Positions 50,738-59,579 of a stretch of 60,111 bases of DNA are shown piece by piece (the stretch's first letter is position 1; each line of letters begins with the position of its first letter). The stretch lies in NCBI RefSeq assembly GCF_013350005.1, contig NZ_JABVWW010000016.1, positions 1 through 60,111 on the forward strand, in the 5' to 3' direction. Under the pieces are notes generated by a model. It saw only the letters and a program-made list of their open reading frames with translations. It ran no database searches and was not told where the DNA came from. Source of the DNA: Methylocystis silviterrae. GTDB taxonomy: Bacteria; Pseudomonadota; Alphaproteobacteria; Rhizobiales; Beijerinckiaceae. The position numbers were made by a program, and so were the translations under genes.

Positions 50738-51716
50738 TATCGTCTCCGAGATTGAGATGCGTGAGATCGGCGAGCTCATAGCCGCCGCTTTGAGTCAGGC
50801 CCTGAACGGCGGCGAGTTCGATTAGCCGGCGGTTGCTTCCGCGGCCCGCCAGCACGGCGATGATCTGGATCGTCTCGGCGATCATCGCGCGCGGCACGGT
50901 GACGACCGCTTCCTGGATGAGCTGTTCGAGGCGCCGCAATGCGCCGAGCGCCGAACCCGCGTGGATCGAGCCAACGCCGCCCGGATGTCCGGTTCCCCAC
51001 GCTTTCAGAAGATCAAGGGCTTCGCCGCCGCGCACTTCGCCGATCAGAATGCGGTCCGGCCGCAGCCGCAGCGATGAGCGCACGAGTTCGGAAAGGGTCG
51101 CGACGCCTTCCCTGGTGCGCAGCGCCAGGAGGTTTGGCGCGGCGCATTGCAGTTCGCGTGTGTCTTCGATCAGAACGACGCGATCATTCGTCCTGGCGAC
51201 TTCTGCCAGCAGCGCATTGATGAGAGTCGTCTTTCCGGTCGAGGTGCCGCCGGCGACAAGAATATTGCTTCGCTCGACGACGGCGGCGCGCAGGGTCGAC
51301 GCGTGCCGCGGCCCTATGATGCCGGCGGCGACATAATCATCGAGCGTGAAGACGGCGACAGCCGGCTTGCGGATGGAGAAGGCCGGCGCCGCGACGACGG
51401 GTGGCAGCAGGCCTTCGAAGCGCTCGCCTGTTTCTGGCAACTCCGCCGAGACACGCGGCGCGCCCGGGTGAACCTCGGCGCCGACATGGTGCGCAACAAG
51501 CCGGACGATGCGTTCACCATCTTCGGGCGAGAGGCGCGCGCCAGCTTCCTCCAATCCGCTCGTCAGACGATCGAGCCATAGTCTTCCATCGGGATTGAGC
51601 ATGATTTCGACGACGCTGTCATCGTCGAGCCATTCGGCGATCTGCGGTCCCAGCGCCGTGCGCAACATGCGTGCGCCGCGCGAAATCGCTTCTGCGTGTT
51701 CGTGGTGAGCCGCCAC
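50730..51716 (-). CDS. trbB: Conjugal transfer ATPase TrbB (VirB11-like)
   Basis: 328 residues. Walker A is [20 protein letters not shown] (around 152-171). The Asp box is [12 protein letters not shown], Walker B region [20 protein letters not shown] and the His box [16 protein letters not shown]. The N-terminal domain [20 protein letters not shown] is typical. A hexameric secretion ATPase at the inner face of the channel. First gene of the trb run in transcription order. Confidence 0.94.
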   Translation of the reverse strand: MAAHHEHAEAISRGARMLRTALGPQIAEWLDDDSVVEIMLNPDGRLWLDRLTSGLEEAGARLSPEDGERIVRLVAHHVGAEVHPGAPRVSAELPETGERFEGLLPPVVAAPAFSIRKPAVAVFTLDDYVAAGIIGPRHASTLRAAVVERSNILVAGGTSTGKTTLINALLAEVARTNDRVVLIEDTRELQCAAPNLLALRTREGVATLSELVRSSLRLRPDRILIGEVRGGEALDLLKAWGTGHPGGVGSIHAGSALGALRRLEQLIQEAVVTVPRAMIAETIQIIAVLAGRGSNRRLIELAAVQGLTQSGGYELADLTHLNLGDDNE

Positions 51717-52186
51717 TGCTGTCCCTGGTTCTCGTCGAATCGCGCGTCGGCGGCTCGAAACCGGGATCGATTAAGAAAGGCCGAAGCCGACGCGATGCAA
51801 CAAGTCAGTCAGGGGCGTAGGGCTCTGGCGCGCAAAAACAGGTGAAAGAGAAAATGAGCGCGCGGGGCTGATCAATCGATATCCTGGAAGATCGCCAAAA
51901 GATCATGCAGTGCGAGCAGCAAGTGAATCGCTTTGCGCAATCGCCACACACATTGATGCGGACGACGGTCGAGCTGCACTGATCCGGAAACGGTGATTGG
52001 CAAACATTGTCGCGACTCAATCCCATCAATGCGACCGGGGAATTTTTCGTCTATTTGAAATTCAGGTTTCGTCCAGATGAAATTGAAAGCTCGCCTCAAG
52101 GACGCGTCCTTTCTGCGATCAGTCTCGGCGCCATCCGGTCCGGCGGGCGGCGTGACTTCCTCAAAGACTTCCCGCGACAGCTTTTG
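51717..52186. other. Unusual 470-base gap between copG and trbB
   Basis: In related loci copG is next to trbB (from memory). Here a gap intervenes. A minus-strand frame at 52,099-51,872 (75 codons) reads EFQIDEKFPGRIDGIESRQC and QCVWRLRKAIHLLLALHDLL, natural-looking, but no family is recognised and the start is doubtful. The rest is featureless. Confidence 0.3.
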
Positions 52187-52555
52187 TCATTTCGCCAGTC
52201 TTCTCCCCAAGGCCGCGATGAAACTTTCATATCGCTCACGGCCTTTCGCCTGGGCGGCGGCTTGCGCATTGTCGGGCAACGGCGGCGTCGCGGTTAGCCA
52301 CGCGCGGATATAGAGCGCCAGCGCTTCGACCGAGAATTCGAGGTCACGCTCCAAGCGGTCGATCGAACGGGTGAGTCGATCCATGCGGCGCGTCACCGCA
52401 GCTTCCCAGCGATCGGCGTCGTCGGCAGTCAGAAAGGACATGATGGCCGCTTCCGCGATCGCCGATTTGGCAGCGCGCTCCTTGTCGGCGAGTTTTTCGA
52501 GCCTCGCCATCATGTCGGCGTCGAGATAAACGGAGAGGCGTTGCTTTACGGACAT
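52187..52555 (-). CDS. CopG-type ribbon-helix-helix regulator of the transfer locus
   Basis: 122 residues. The RHH motif MSVKQRLSVYLDADMMARLE with KLADKERAAKSAIAEAAIMS is at the N-terminus. A coiled-coil region (RMDRLTRSIDRLERDLEFSV) and RERYESFIAALGRRLAK follow. This CopG type lies between traG and trbB in many elements and is presumed to regulate transfer genes. Starts 8 bases after the traG end. Confidence 0.88.
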   Translation of the reverse strand: MSVKQRLSVYLDADMMARLEKLADKERAAKSAIAEAAIMSFLTADDADRWEAAVTRRMDRLTRSIDRLERDLEFSVEALALYIRAWLTATPPLPDNAQAAAQAKGRERYESFIAALGRRLAK

Positions 52556-52562
52556 GGGCAGC

Positions 52563-54581
52563 TCACAGCGCTATTCCGTCGTCGGGATCCATCGAGGCTT
52601 GGCGCGCGACCGACCGGATGCGGGCTCGGAGCGTGCGGGCGCGGATGGCTTCCTCGTCGTCGGGTTCTTCGGGCGGCGCATCGTCCAGCGACTGAGTGGA
52701 ACGCGCCGTCTCGGGCGCGACGGCTTCGTGCTCGGGAATTTCGGGCTCCCGACGAATTCCGCCATTGGCCGAATCCTTGGCGTCAGATCGCTCCGTGATG
52801 GATTGCCTCTGATTCGCCACTGCCTTCGCGGGCAAAGCCAAACTGCTCCAATCGCCTGCTAGATTGCATGGCGACATTTCGCCCGTCGTGATGTTACATT
52901 CTGTTCGATCGGTATTCGGCCGCGGCAGGATTCGACCCGCCAGTCGTCGATCCTCGAAATAGCGCGCCTTCTTCGCTCACGCGAGCCCCGAAACGAGCAC
53001 CAATTCATCCGAAGGCGGAAGCTGCATCACCTCGCCAGGCGTGAGCAGCGGGCGCGCTGTCTCTTGGCGCGACACCATGAGATGGCCGAGCCACGGCGAA
53101 AGACGGTGATCGGCATAGTTGCGCGCGTCGCGGATTTCCGTCGCGGTGCCGAGCGCGTCCGACACACGCTTCGCCGTGCGTTCGTCGTTGGTGGCGAAGG
53201 AAATGCGCACATGGCAATTGTCGAGGATCGCATTGTTCGGTCCATAGGCCTTTTCGATTTGATTGAGTGATTGGGCGATGAGAAAACTCTTCAATCCGTA
53301 GCCGGCCATGAACGCGAGCGCCGACTCGAAAAAGTCGAGGCGCCCGAGCGCGGGAAATTCGTCGAGCATTAAGAGGACGCGATGGCGTCGTTGCTTAGCG
53401 TCCAACTCTTCCGTCAGTCGACGACCAATCTGGTTGAGCACTAAACGCACCAGCGGTTTGGTACGAGAAATATCGGAAGGCGGCACGACGAGATACAGCG
53501 TTGCCGACCTCTTCGCCGATACGAGATCGTCGATCCGCCAGTCACAGCGGCGTGTCACCTGCGCCACGACGGGATCGCGGTAGAGGCCCAAGAACGACAT
53601 GGCGGTGGAGAGCACGCCGGAGCGCTCGTTCTCGGATTTATTCAGGAGCTCGCGCGCGGTCGAGGCTACGATGGGATGCGGCCCGGCCTCGCCAAGATGC
53701 GCGGTCGTCATCCTGGCACGCAGCGCCGTCTCGATTGGCCGCTTGGGGTCCGACAGGAAATTGGCGACGCCGGCGAGCGTCTTGTCGGCTTCCGCATAGA
53801 GAACATGCAGGATCGCGCCGACAAGCAGCGAATGGCTGGTTTTCTCCCAGTGATTTCGCCGTTCGAGCGCGCCTTCGGGATCGACGAGAATATCGGCGAC
53901 GTTTTGAACATCACGCACCTCGGCCGCCCCACGCCGAACCTCCAGCAACGGATTGTAGGGACATGAATTCTCGTTGGTCGGATCGAACAGCAGCACGCGT
54001 CCAAATCGCGCTCGCCAGCCGGCGGTCAGGCCCCAGTTCTCGCCCTTGATGTCGTGAACAAAGGCGGATCCCGGCCAGGTGAGCAGGGTCGGCACGACGA
54101 GTCCGACGCCTTTGCCGGATCGGGTCGGCGCGAAAAACAAGACATGCTCCGGTCCATCGTGGCGAAGATAGTCGCCGTCGAATCGTTCCAGCACGACGCC
54201 ATCTGGATCAAGCAGCTTGGCGTTGCGCATCTCGCTTGCGGTCGCCCAGCGCGCCGAGCCGTAGGTGACGACATTTTTGGCTTCTCGCGCCCGATAAACC
54301 GACATGCCGATGGCGACGGCGATCGAAGCGAAACCGCCCGACGCGGCGATGACGGCGCCTTCGACAAAGATGCTCGGCGCATAAGCGTCGAAATGATACC
54401 ACCACCAAGAGAAAGCCGGTGGCGGATAGACCGGCTGCGCGCCGAGAAGGAACCATGCCGGCCCCAACTCGGGCTGGAAGGCCAGTCGCCATGCGGTCCA
54501 CTCAGTCGCGCCCCATGTGGTCGCGAGCAGGATCGTAAAGACGCTGAGAATTTGACCCCAGAGGATGCGTGTGGCGGACAT
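52563..54581 (-). pseudogene. traG: Coupling protein TraG (VirD4-like), interrupted by an opal codon
   Basis: The frame starts MSATRILWGQILSVFTILLA at 54581 and has two membrane regions, Walker A FFAPTRSGKGVGLVVPTLLT, Walker B RVLLMLDEFPALGRLDFFES and SFLIAQSLNQIEKAYG. Codon 535 is TGA (52979-52977) after LPPSDELVLVSGLA. The same frame continues AKKARYFEDRRLAGRILP and the typical TraG tail GGIRREPEIPEHEAVAPE to 52,563. About 137 C-terminal residues are cut off. The ATPase core is complete, so partial function is conceivable. The relaxase-docking coupling protein is needed for transfer. Confidence 0.85.
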
Positions 54582-54735
54582 GGGCGCCAGCTTCCGAGGC
54601 CAGCGCTCTCGCGTGCAAGGGAAATTCAGCGACGGCACAACACCGTCGCGCTATGGCGCGCGAAAACAGGGTGTGTCGAAAATCGCCCCGTCGATACGCG
54701 TCAGGGCTCGCGACCCGGATCGCCCTTGAATGCTC

Positions 54736-54769
54736 TGCCAATTGGCAATATATAGTCTGTCAAGTGACA
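54736..54769 (+). promoter_or_regulatory. Two palindromes, probable operator of the Xre/RES module
   Basis: TGCCAATTGGCA (54736-54747) and TGTCAAGTGACA (54758-54769, perfect 5-2-5) flank a TATATAG stretch 20-50 bases before the antitoxin start. Spacing of 22 bases between equivalent points places them on the same DNA face, as for cooperative autorepression. Confidence 0.55.
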
Positions 54770-54788
54770 AGAAACCTGTGAGGCTGTC

Positions 54789-55235
54789 ATGAGCTTTGCA
54801 AGTGCTGCCGGCCCGGCCATGGATAGCGGGATTCCCGCGACACCGCCAAATCTCGCGGATGCGGCGACGCGCGAGCGTCTGACGCCCGCCGCCGTTGACG
54901 GCACTGTGCGCCTCTCGGAAATCTGGCGGCTGACCAGCACGGAAATCTGCGCGCTGCTTGGCGGCGTGTCCGAGCGGACTTGGTTTCGCATGAAGAAAGG
55001 CGAGTGGCCCGGCGCGCTGTCGCAGGACACGCTGACCAGGGTCAGCGCGCTCATCGGCATCTTCAAGGGTTTGCGACTGCTGTTCTCGGAGCCGCTTTCC
55101 GACGAGTGGGTGCGGTTGCCGAACAAGGGACCGCTCTATGGCGGTCGGCGGCCGCTCGACGCGATGATCGAGGGCGGCATTCCGAAAATCCTGGAGGTTC
55201 GGCGCCACATCGATGCGTTGCGCGGCGGTCTGTAA
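54789..55235 (+). CDS. Xre/MbcA/ParS-type antitoxin (DUF2384)
   Basis: 148 residues. An HTH-like N-terminal half (LSEIWRLTSTEICALLGGVS then ERTWFRMKKGEW) and a C-terminal DUF2384 toxin-binding domain (LTRVSALIGIFKGLRLLFSE, WVRLPNKGPLYGGRRPLDAM and IEGGIPKILEVRRHIDALRG). Ends directly at the RES gene start, giving an antitoxin-toxin operon. It should neutralise the RES toxin and repress its own promoter. Confidence 0.92.
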   Translation: MSFASAAGPAMDSGIPATPPNLADAATRERLTPAAVDGTVRLSEIWRLTSTEICALLGGVSERTWFRMKKGEWPGALSQDTLTRVSALIGIFKGLRLLFSEPLSDEWVRLPNKGPLYGGRRPLDAMIEGGIPKILEVRRHIDALRGGL

Positions 55236-55925
55236 GTGCCGCCGCCGACGGTCGATCTTACCCAGCGCGACACGGTGCGGCTGATATCGACGGGCCGCCT
55301 CAAGCCGCCGGTTCTGTCGCCGCTCGCCGCCAATTTCGGCGCTCTGGAAGACCTCGCGGGTCTCGAAAGCGTAACGAATGGCCAATTGCAGGCGCAGGAG
55401 ACGGGCCTGCCGGGGCTCAATCCGCGTGAGCTCGTATTCGGTCGACCGGGCTACACCTTAATCAACGCCGCCTTCACGCATACGAGGCCGGGCGGCAATC
55501 GCTTCAACGGCGAGGATCGTGGGGCCTGGTATTGCGCCTTCGAGGCCGAAACGTCGCTCGGCGAAGCAGCTTATCATTTGACGCGCGAGCTCGAAGCGAT
55601 TGGCCGGTTCGATAACGTCACCGACTACGCAGAGCTGCTCGCCGATTTCTTCGGGCCGTTTCATGATCTGCGCGACGCCGACCCTGAAAGCGAGCCCGCG
55701 CTTCGCGAAGACCCCGGCGTCGCCTATCCGCACGGTCAGGCGCTCTCCCGGCGTCTGCGGACGGAGGCTGCGAGCAACGGCATCGTCTACCCGTCGGTTC
55801 GCCATGCCGGCGGCGTGTGCGTCGTCAGCTTCCGGCCCGATCTGGTGCAAAACCTGCGGCAGGGCGGCATATGGCGGCTCGAATGGCAAGGCGCTCAGAC
55901 GCCGGTGATGACAAGGCTGAACTGA
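55236..55925 (+). CDS. RES-domain toxin (NAD+-degrading type)
   Basis: 229 residues from a GTG immediately after the antitoxin stop. The RES pattern is present: GGNRFNGEDRGAWYCAFEAE with the Arg and Tyr, TSLGEAAYH with the Glu/Ser region, and a late NGIVYPSVRHAGGVCVVSF. RES toxins deplete NAD+ by phosphorolysis or hydrolysis (established for MbcT and Res). The initial about 60 residues are longer than in compact RES toxins. It probably stabilises the element. Confidence 0.9.
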   Translation: MPPPTVDLTQRDTVRLISTGRLKPPVLSPLAANFGALEDLAGLESVTNGQLQAQETGLPGLNPRELVFGRPGYTLINAAFTHTRPGGNRFNGEDRGAWYCAFEAETSLGEAAYHLTRELEAIGRFDNVTDYAELLADFFGPFHDLRDADPESEPALREDPGVAYPHGQALSRRLRTEAASNGIVYPSVRHAGGVCVVSFRPDLVQNLRQGGIWRLEWQGAQTPVMTRLN

Positions 55926-56102
55926 TCGGTGCCGTGACGCCGCTCGAATTCGCTCGGCCGTTGCATCAGCGCTTCGTGTTGATGAACTGGATGTCGGCGA
56001 AGCCCTTCTCCTTGTCTGATGCCGAGGCGTCCACGGTCAGAGGTAAGGCTGAGGCTAGGTGAAGCAGAACGGCAGGGGGGCTGGCATTTCCGGGAAGAGG
56101 AG

Positions 56103-56123
56103 TGTATATAGAAACGCAATACA
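56103..56123 (+). promoter_or_regulatory. Possible operator of the TacA/TacT-like module
   Basis: Inverted repeat TGTAT (56103-56107) and ATACA (56119-56123) 13 bases before the antitoxin start, suitable for ribbon-helix-helix autorepression. Confidence 0.4.
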
Positions 56124-56135
56124 TGGAGCTGCGAC

Positions 56136-56432
56136 ATGGTTGATCTGGCCCGAAAGCGGGATGTGGCAGTTTCGATGCGTTTCCGGGACGACGATCTCGG
56201 CATTATCGATCGGGGAGCGGAACTGAGCGGGCTTTCCAGAACGGAGTTCATGCGACGTGCGGCGCTTCACGACGCCCAGATCGCAATTCTCAACGAGACC
56301 GTGGTGCGGCTGGCGCCCGAGGCTTTCAAGCAGTTTGTTGCCGCCATTGATGCGCCGGTTGCCGCCATTCCCACGAAGATGTTGCAACGGCTCTCCCGGA
56401 AAGCGCCGTGGGGCGAACCATCGAAAGGATGA
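56136..56432 (+). CDS. DUF1778 ribbon-helix-helix antitoxin (TacA-like)
   Basis: 98 residues. Its N-terminal half is the RHH DNA-binding domain (VAVSMRFRDDDLGIIDRGAE, LSGLSRTEFMRRAALHDAQ). The C-terminal tail (VRLAPEAFKQFVAAIDAP) is the toxin-binding segment of DUF1778 antitoxins. Overlaps the GNAT toxin start by ATGA. Type II module with acetylating toxin. Confidence 0.9.
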   Translation: MVDLARKRDVAVSMRFRDDDLGIIDRGAELSGLSRTEFMRRAALHDAQIAILNETVVRLAPEAFKQFVAAIDAPVAAIPTKMLQRLSRKAPWGEPSKG

Positions 56433-56938
56433 TCTCGCCGCCCGAGCCCCTCAACGCCGATCATGATCTGTCGGCGTTCGATTGCGGTAAATCCGCCCTG
56501 AACGACTGGCTCCGCACCTATGCTCTCGCCAATCAGGCGAAAGGCTTCACCCGCGTGATGGTCATCCGCGAGAAGACCCGCGTGATCGGCTTCTACGGGC
56601 TTGCGCCGACGGCGGTTCCGCCATCGATTCTGTCCCGCAAGGTGAGGACAGGTCGGCCGCCGGATCCGGTTCCCTGCATTCTGTTTGGTCAGCTTGCCGT
56701 CGATACGGCTTATGCGGGCAAAGGCGTTGGCAGCGCACTTCTGCGGCACGCGCTGGAGCGTTGTGTCGCGGCGGCGGAGACGATCGGCGGGCGGGCCGTC
56801 ACCGTTCGGGCGATTGACGGCGAGGCCGAGGAATTCTGGAAGTCGTGCGGCTTCATGCCGTCGAGTTCGGATTCTTCAACGCTATTCCGGTCGATCGACG
56901 ATATCGCCGCGTGGCTGGCGCAGACCGTATCGACGTAG
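56429..56938 (+). CDS. GNAT-family acetyltransferase toxin (TacT-like)
   Basis: 169 residues. FDCGKSALNDWLRTYALANQ is the signature N-terminus of TacT/AtaT-type toxins. The acetyl-CoA site is QLAVDTAYAGKGVGSALLRH (about 97-116). EEFWKSCGFMPSS gives the C-terminal Cys-Gly-Phe turn. The family acetylates aminoacyl-tRNA. The ATG at 56429 is chosen for its overlap with the antitoxin. An in-frame GTG lies 21 bases upstream. Confidence 0.9.
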   Translation: MISPPEPLNADHDLSAFDCGKSALNDWLRTYALANQAKGFTRVMVIREKTRVIGFYGLAPTAVPPSILSRKVRTGRPPDPVPCILFGQLAVDTAYAGKGVGSALLRHALERCVAAAETIGGRAVTVRAIDGEAEEFWKSCGFMPSSSDSSTLFRSIDDIAAWLAQTVST

Positions 56939-56986
56939 CAGGTTTCTCTCATATCTCGAGAAAGCGGCGAACGAAGCTCAGGTATG

Positions 56987-58641
56987 TCAACGGCGGAGCA
57001 ACGTCGCCTTATCGCCCGATCCCTCGCCTCCGTCCAAAACTCCAATCCACGCTGCCGAGGCGAGTGTGAGGCGATGGCGATAAACGCCGGCGACGGTTTC
57101 TCCCTCCGTGACCGTGTGGTGGCGCGGGAGGCCGGTCTCGGCGGCGATGCGCTCCCCCGCTGCATCGAGTTCCCGGTTCCGCAATGTATCGAGCAGGTCG
57201 TGAGCGAAGACGACGCGCTGGCCCTGTCGGCGGGCGAGCCCTTCCGAAACGAGATGCTCTGTGCGCGTCTCCATCGTGTCCCGTACGTCGCGACCAAAAC
57301 CATTATCGGAGAGTGGCGCCGGCTCCTTGGCGACCAGGCGCCGATCGAGCCATGTCGCGCCGAGCGCGTGAACTTGATCCGCGAGACTGAGATCGGAGCG
57401 CACAGCGAGAACGAGCCTTGACGATTCGCCGTCAAGCGATGGGAGACGCCGCGCCTCGACAATGGCGCCCGGAGCCGCGTCGCTGGTCGCATCCAGATCG
57501 GCAAACCGCACATGATGAGTGCGGCCATCCACACCATCGATGATGGCGACGGCGGAACCCGTCAGTTCGTCGTTGAGTCCGCGAGAGAGCAGCCGGCCGA
57601 TGATCGGATCGCGGCGCGTTTCTCTGTCGAGCACGAATTCAGCTGCGGCGCGATCAAGACCCCGCTCACTCAAGCCGCGATGGATGCGCTTGATGATGTC
57701 GCTGCGCTCGCCAAGCGCGCGCAGGACGGCCTCGGCTTCCTCGGCCATAATCCATTGTCCGGGGCCGAGCGGCGCCGCGAGGCCGAGTCTTTCCAACTTG
57801 CGAGCGCGGGCGACAAGCGCGCCTCGCTCGGCATCCTGAATCCGGTCGCCGACAGGTCGCAGATCGATCATCCCGTCATGGCGGGCGCCCTCGCGCGCGA
57901 GGGCTTGATCGAGCGGCGTCCAGCGATCAGCGTCGACCTGTCTCTCCAGAGCGCGGCGAATTTCCTGCTCGCTGCGGGGACCAAGCTCCAGCGTGACGAG
58001 CTGCTCGGCGCGGGCGCGGAAGCCGCGGCTGATGTAGTCGCGATTGATCACCAGATCCCCGCCGTCGTCGGCTCGGCCGCGAACGAGGACATGGATATGT
58101 GGATGCTCGGTGTTCCAATGATCGACCGCCACCCAATTGATTTTGGCACCGAGGTCACGCGACATTTCCGCCATGAGATCGCGCGTGAAGGCGCGAAGGT
58201 CGGAGAGATCGGCGGCGTCATCGGGCGAGATGATGAATCTAAAATGGTGTCGGTCGCCCTGGCAGCGTTCGGCGAAAGCGCGCGCGTCGGCCTCGTCGCC
58301 TGCAGCGTCGAACATTCTGCCCGGCGCGCCATCGCGCGTGACGCCGTCGCGCCGAAGATAAGAAAGGTGAGCGGAGAGTGGCACCGATTGTTGGTTATGC
58401 CGAACGACGCGCGCCTTGACCACTACGCCGCGAGACCCGAACTCAGACCACGCAGCGCGCCAAGGCTCGCGGCGCGACCCCGCCCAAAGGCGCCGCGACG
58501 ACTTCCGCGCTCGCCAGGGCGATGAAGTCCGCCGGACTTCTGCGTCGCCGCGAGTACGCGCGCAACGAAGCTCTTCCCCTTTACCGGCGCCTTCGATCGG
58601 ATGCGGCCAGGACGAATGTTGATTTCGTCGTCACGAGACAT
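56987..58641 (-). pseudogene. Relaxase RlxS-type (VirD2-like, DUF3363), frameshifted and C-terminally shortened
   Basis: The gene opens at 58641 with SRDDEINIRPGRIRSKAPVK and a basic linker and reaches a stop at 58423. One base is missing between about 58,425 and 58,460. The next frame continues GVVVKARVVRH with relaxase motifs: HLSYLRRDGV (Tyr), RHHFRFIISPDDAADLSDLR and VDHWNTEHPHIHVLVRGRAD (His triad). Catalytic residues survive. The DUF3363 part stops at VYRHRLTLAS and then an unrelated tail to 56,987, so roughly the last 70-80 residues of the family are lost. The GTG at 58423 could restart the core. Confidence 0.82.
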
Positions 58642-58883
58642 CGCGGAAATCCGACGAGGTGAAATTTGATGAGTCTGTGCAATGGCTTGTCGAAATCGAC
58701 AGGCTGGATCTCGAATGCGCAGCCTGTGCAAACATGTTGACGAGCAACGCCGATACGACCGCCGGACCAAGCCGCAGGCTGTCCCTTTTATCCTGCCATA
58801 GGTCACCGCTGCCGCTCGTTCCCAGATCACCCTGCACAAAGGCCCGGCGAAGCACGCTAAACTACGAAGTGAGACAAAAATGC
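58642..58883. other. Gap between relaxase and transglycosylase remnant
   Basis: No gene recognised. A mobilisation origin often lies near the relaxase gene, but I cannot identify one here. Confidence 0.3.
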
Positions 58884-59579
58884 TCATGGCGTCTCCTTCG
58901 ACGATATGGGCACGACGAATAAGTGGCTCGGCCGCGCATTCGTTGCGCCAGTCGACGCTTTTAGACTGCCAGCAGTTTGCGGCCCGGCTGCAAAGATCTT
59001 GCTTTGGGATGACGCTGAAAAGAGAGGGTGAGGCGCTGCCTGAGAGCGTTGATCCGATGACCTTGTGAGGCGCTTGGCGAAGGCGTCATCCGACAAATTG
59101 AGCGTCGCCGAATTCGCGAAGATCGACCAATGATGCGTATTGGCCAGCGCGTCATTTTGCGAAACGGTGGTGTTGGCTAGGCCGAGTCGAGGAGCGAGCC
59201 GCGCAACATAGTCGGTGGTCTCGGCTGGTAATGGGCGGCCCCGGAAAAAAATAGTCCTCGTAGCGCTGAGGACCGGCATTGTAGGCGGCGAGAAAACCCG
59301 TCACGCCGTAGAGGTCGAACATCTCCGAGAGATAGGCCGCGCCCGCCAGAATATTGTCGCGCGGGTCGAAGGGATCGAAACGAAGAACGAGTTTGGCTTG
59401 CAGCTCGGCGTATGTTTTCGGCATCAGCTGCATCAGGCCGATCGCGCCCTTTTCGGAGACCGAGCTGGCGTCGCCGTTGCTCTCCGCGCGCATGACGGCG
59501 CGCACCCATGAAGCTGGAATGTGGAAGCGCCCCGACGCCTCCTCGACGGCGTCGGTAACAATGCCTTGTAGCGAATGGG
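58884..59579 (-). pseudogene. Lytic transglycosylase of the transfer locus, frameshifted and truncated by an IS
   Basis: The SLT domain is clear: ASWVRAVMRAESNGDASSVS with the catalytic Glu, EKGAIGLMQLMPKTYAELQA, NILAGAAYLSEMFDLYGVTG and FLAAYNAGPQRYEDY. At a run of seven T (minus strand; 59251-59245) the frame shifts; the expected continuation RGRPLPAETTDYVARLAPRL is in the next frame, which ends at 58,884. Six T would restore it. The 5' end is lost: upstream codons meet a TGA at the IS21 boundary near 59,580. It would have opened peptidoglycan for the pilus. Confidence 0.8.

Noticed and set aside
57512-58525. Plus-strand frame of 337 codons opposite the relaxase
   Set aside because: It is the antisense shadow of the relaxase, which has clear catalytic motifs.
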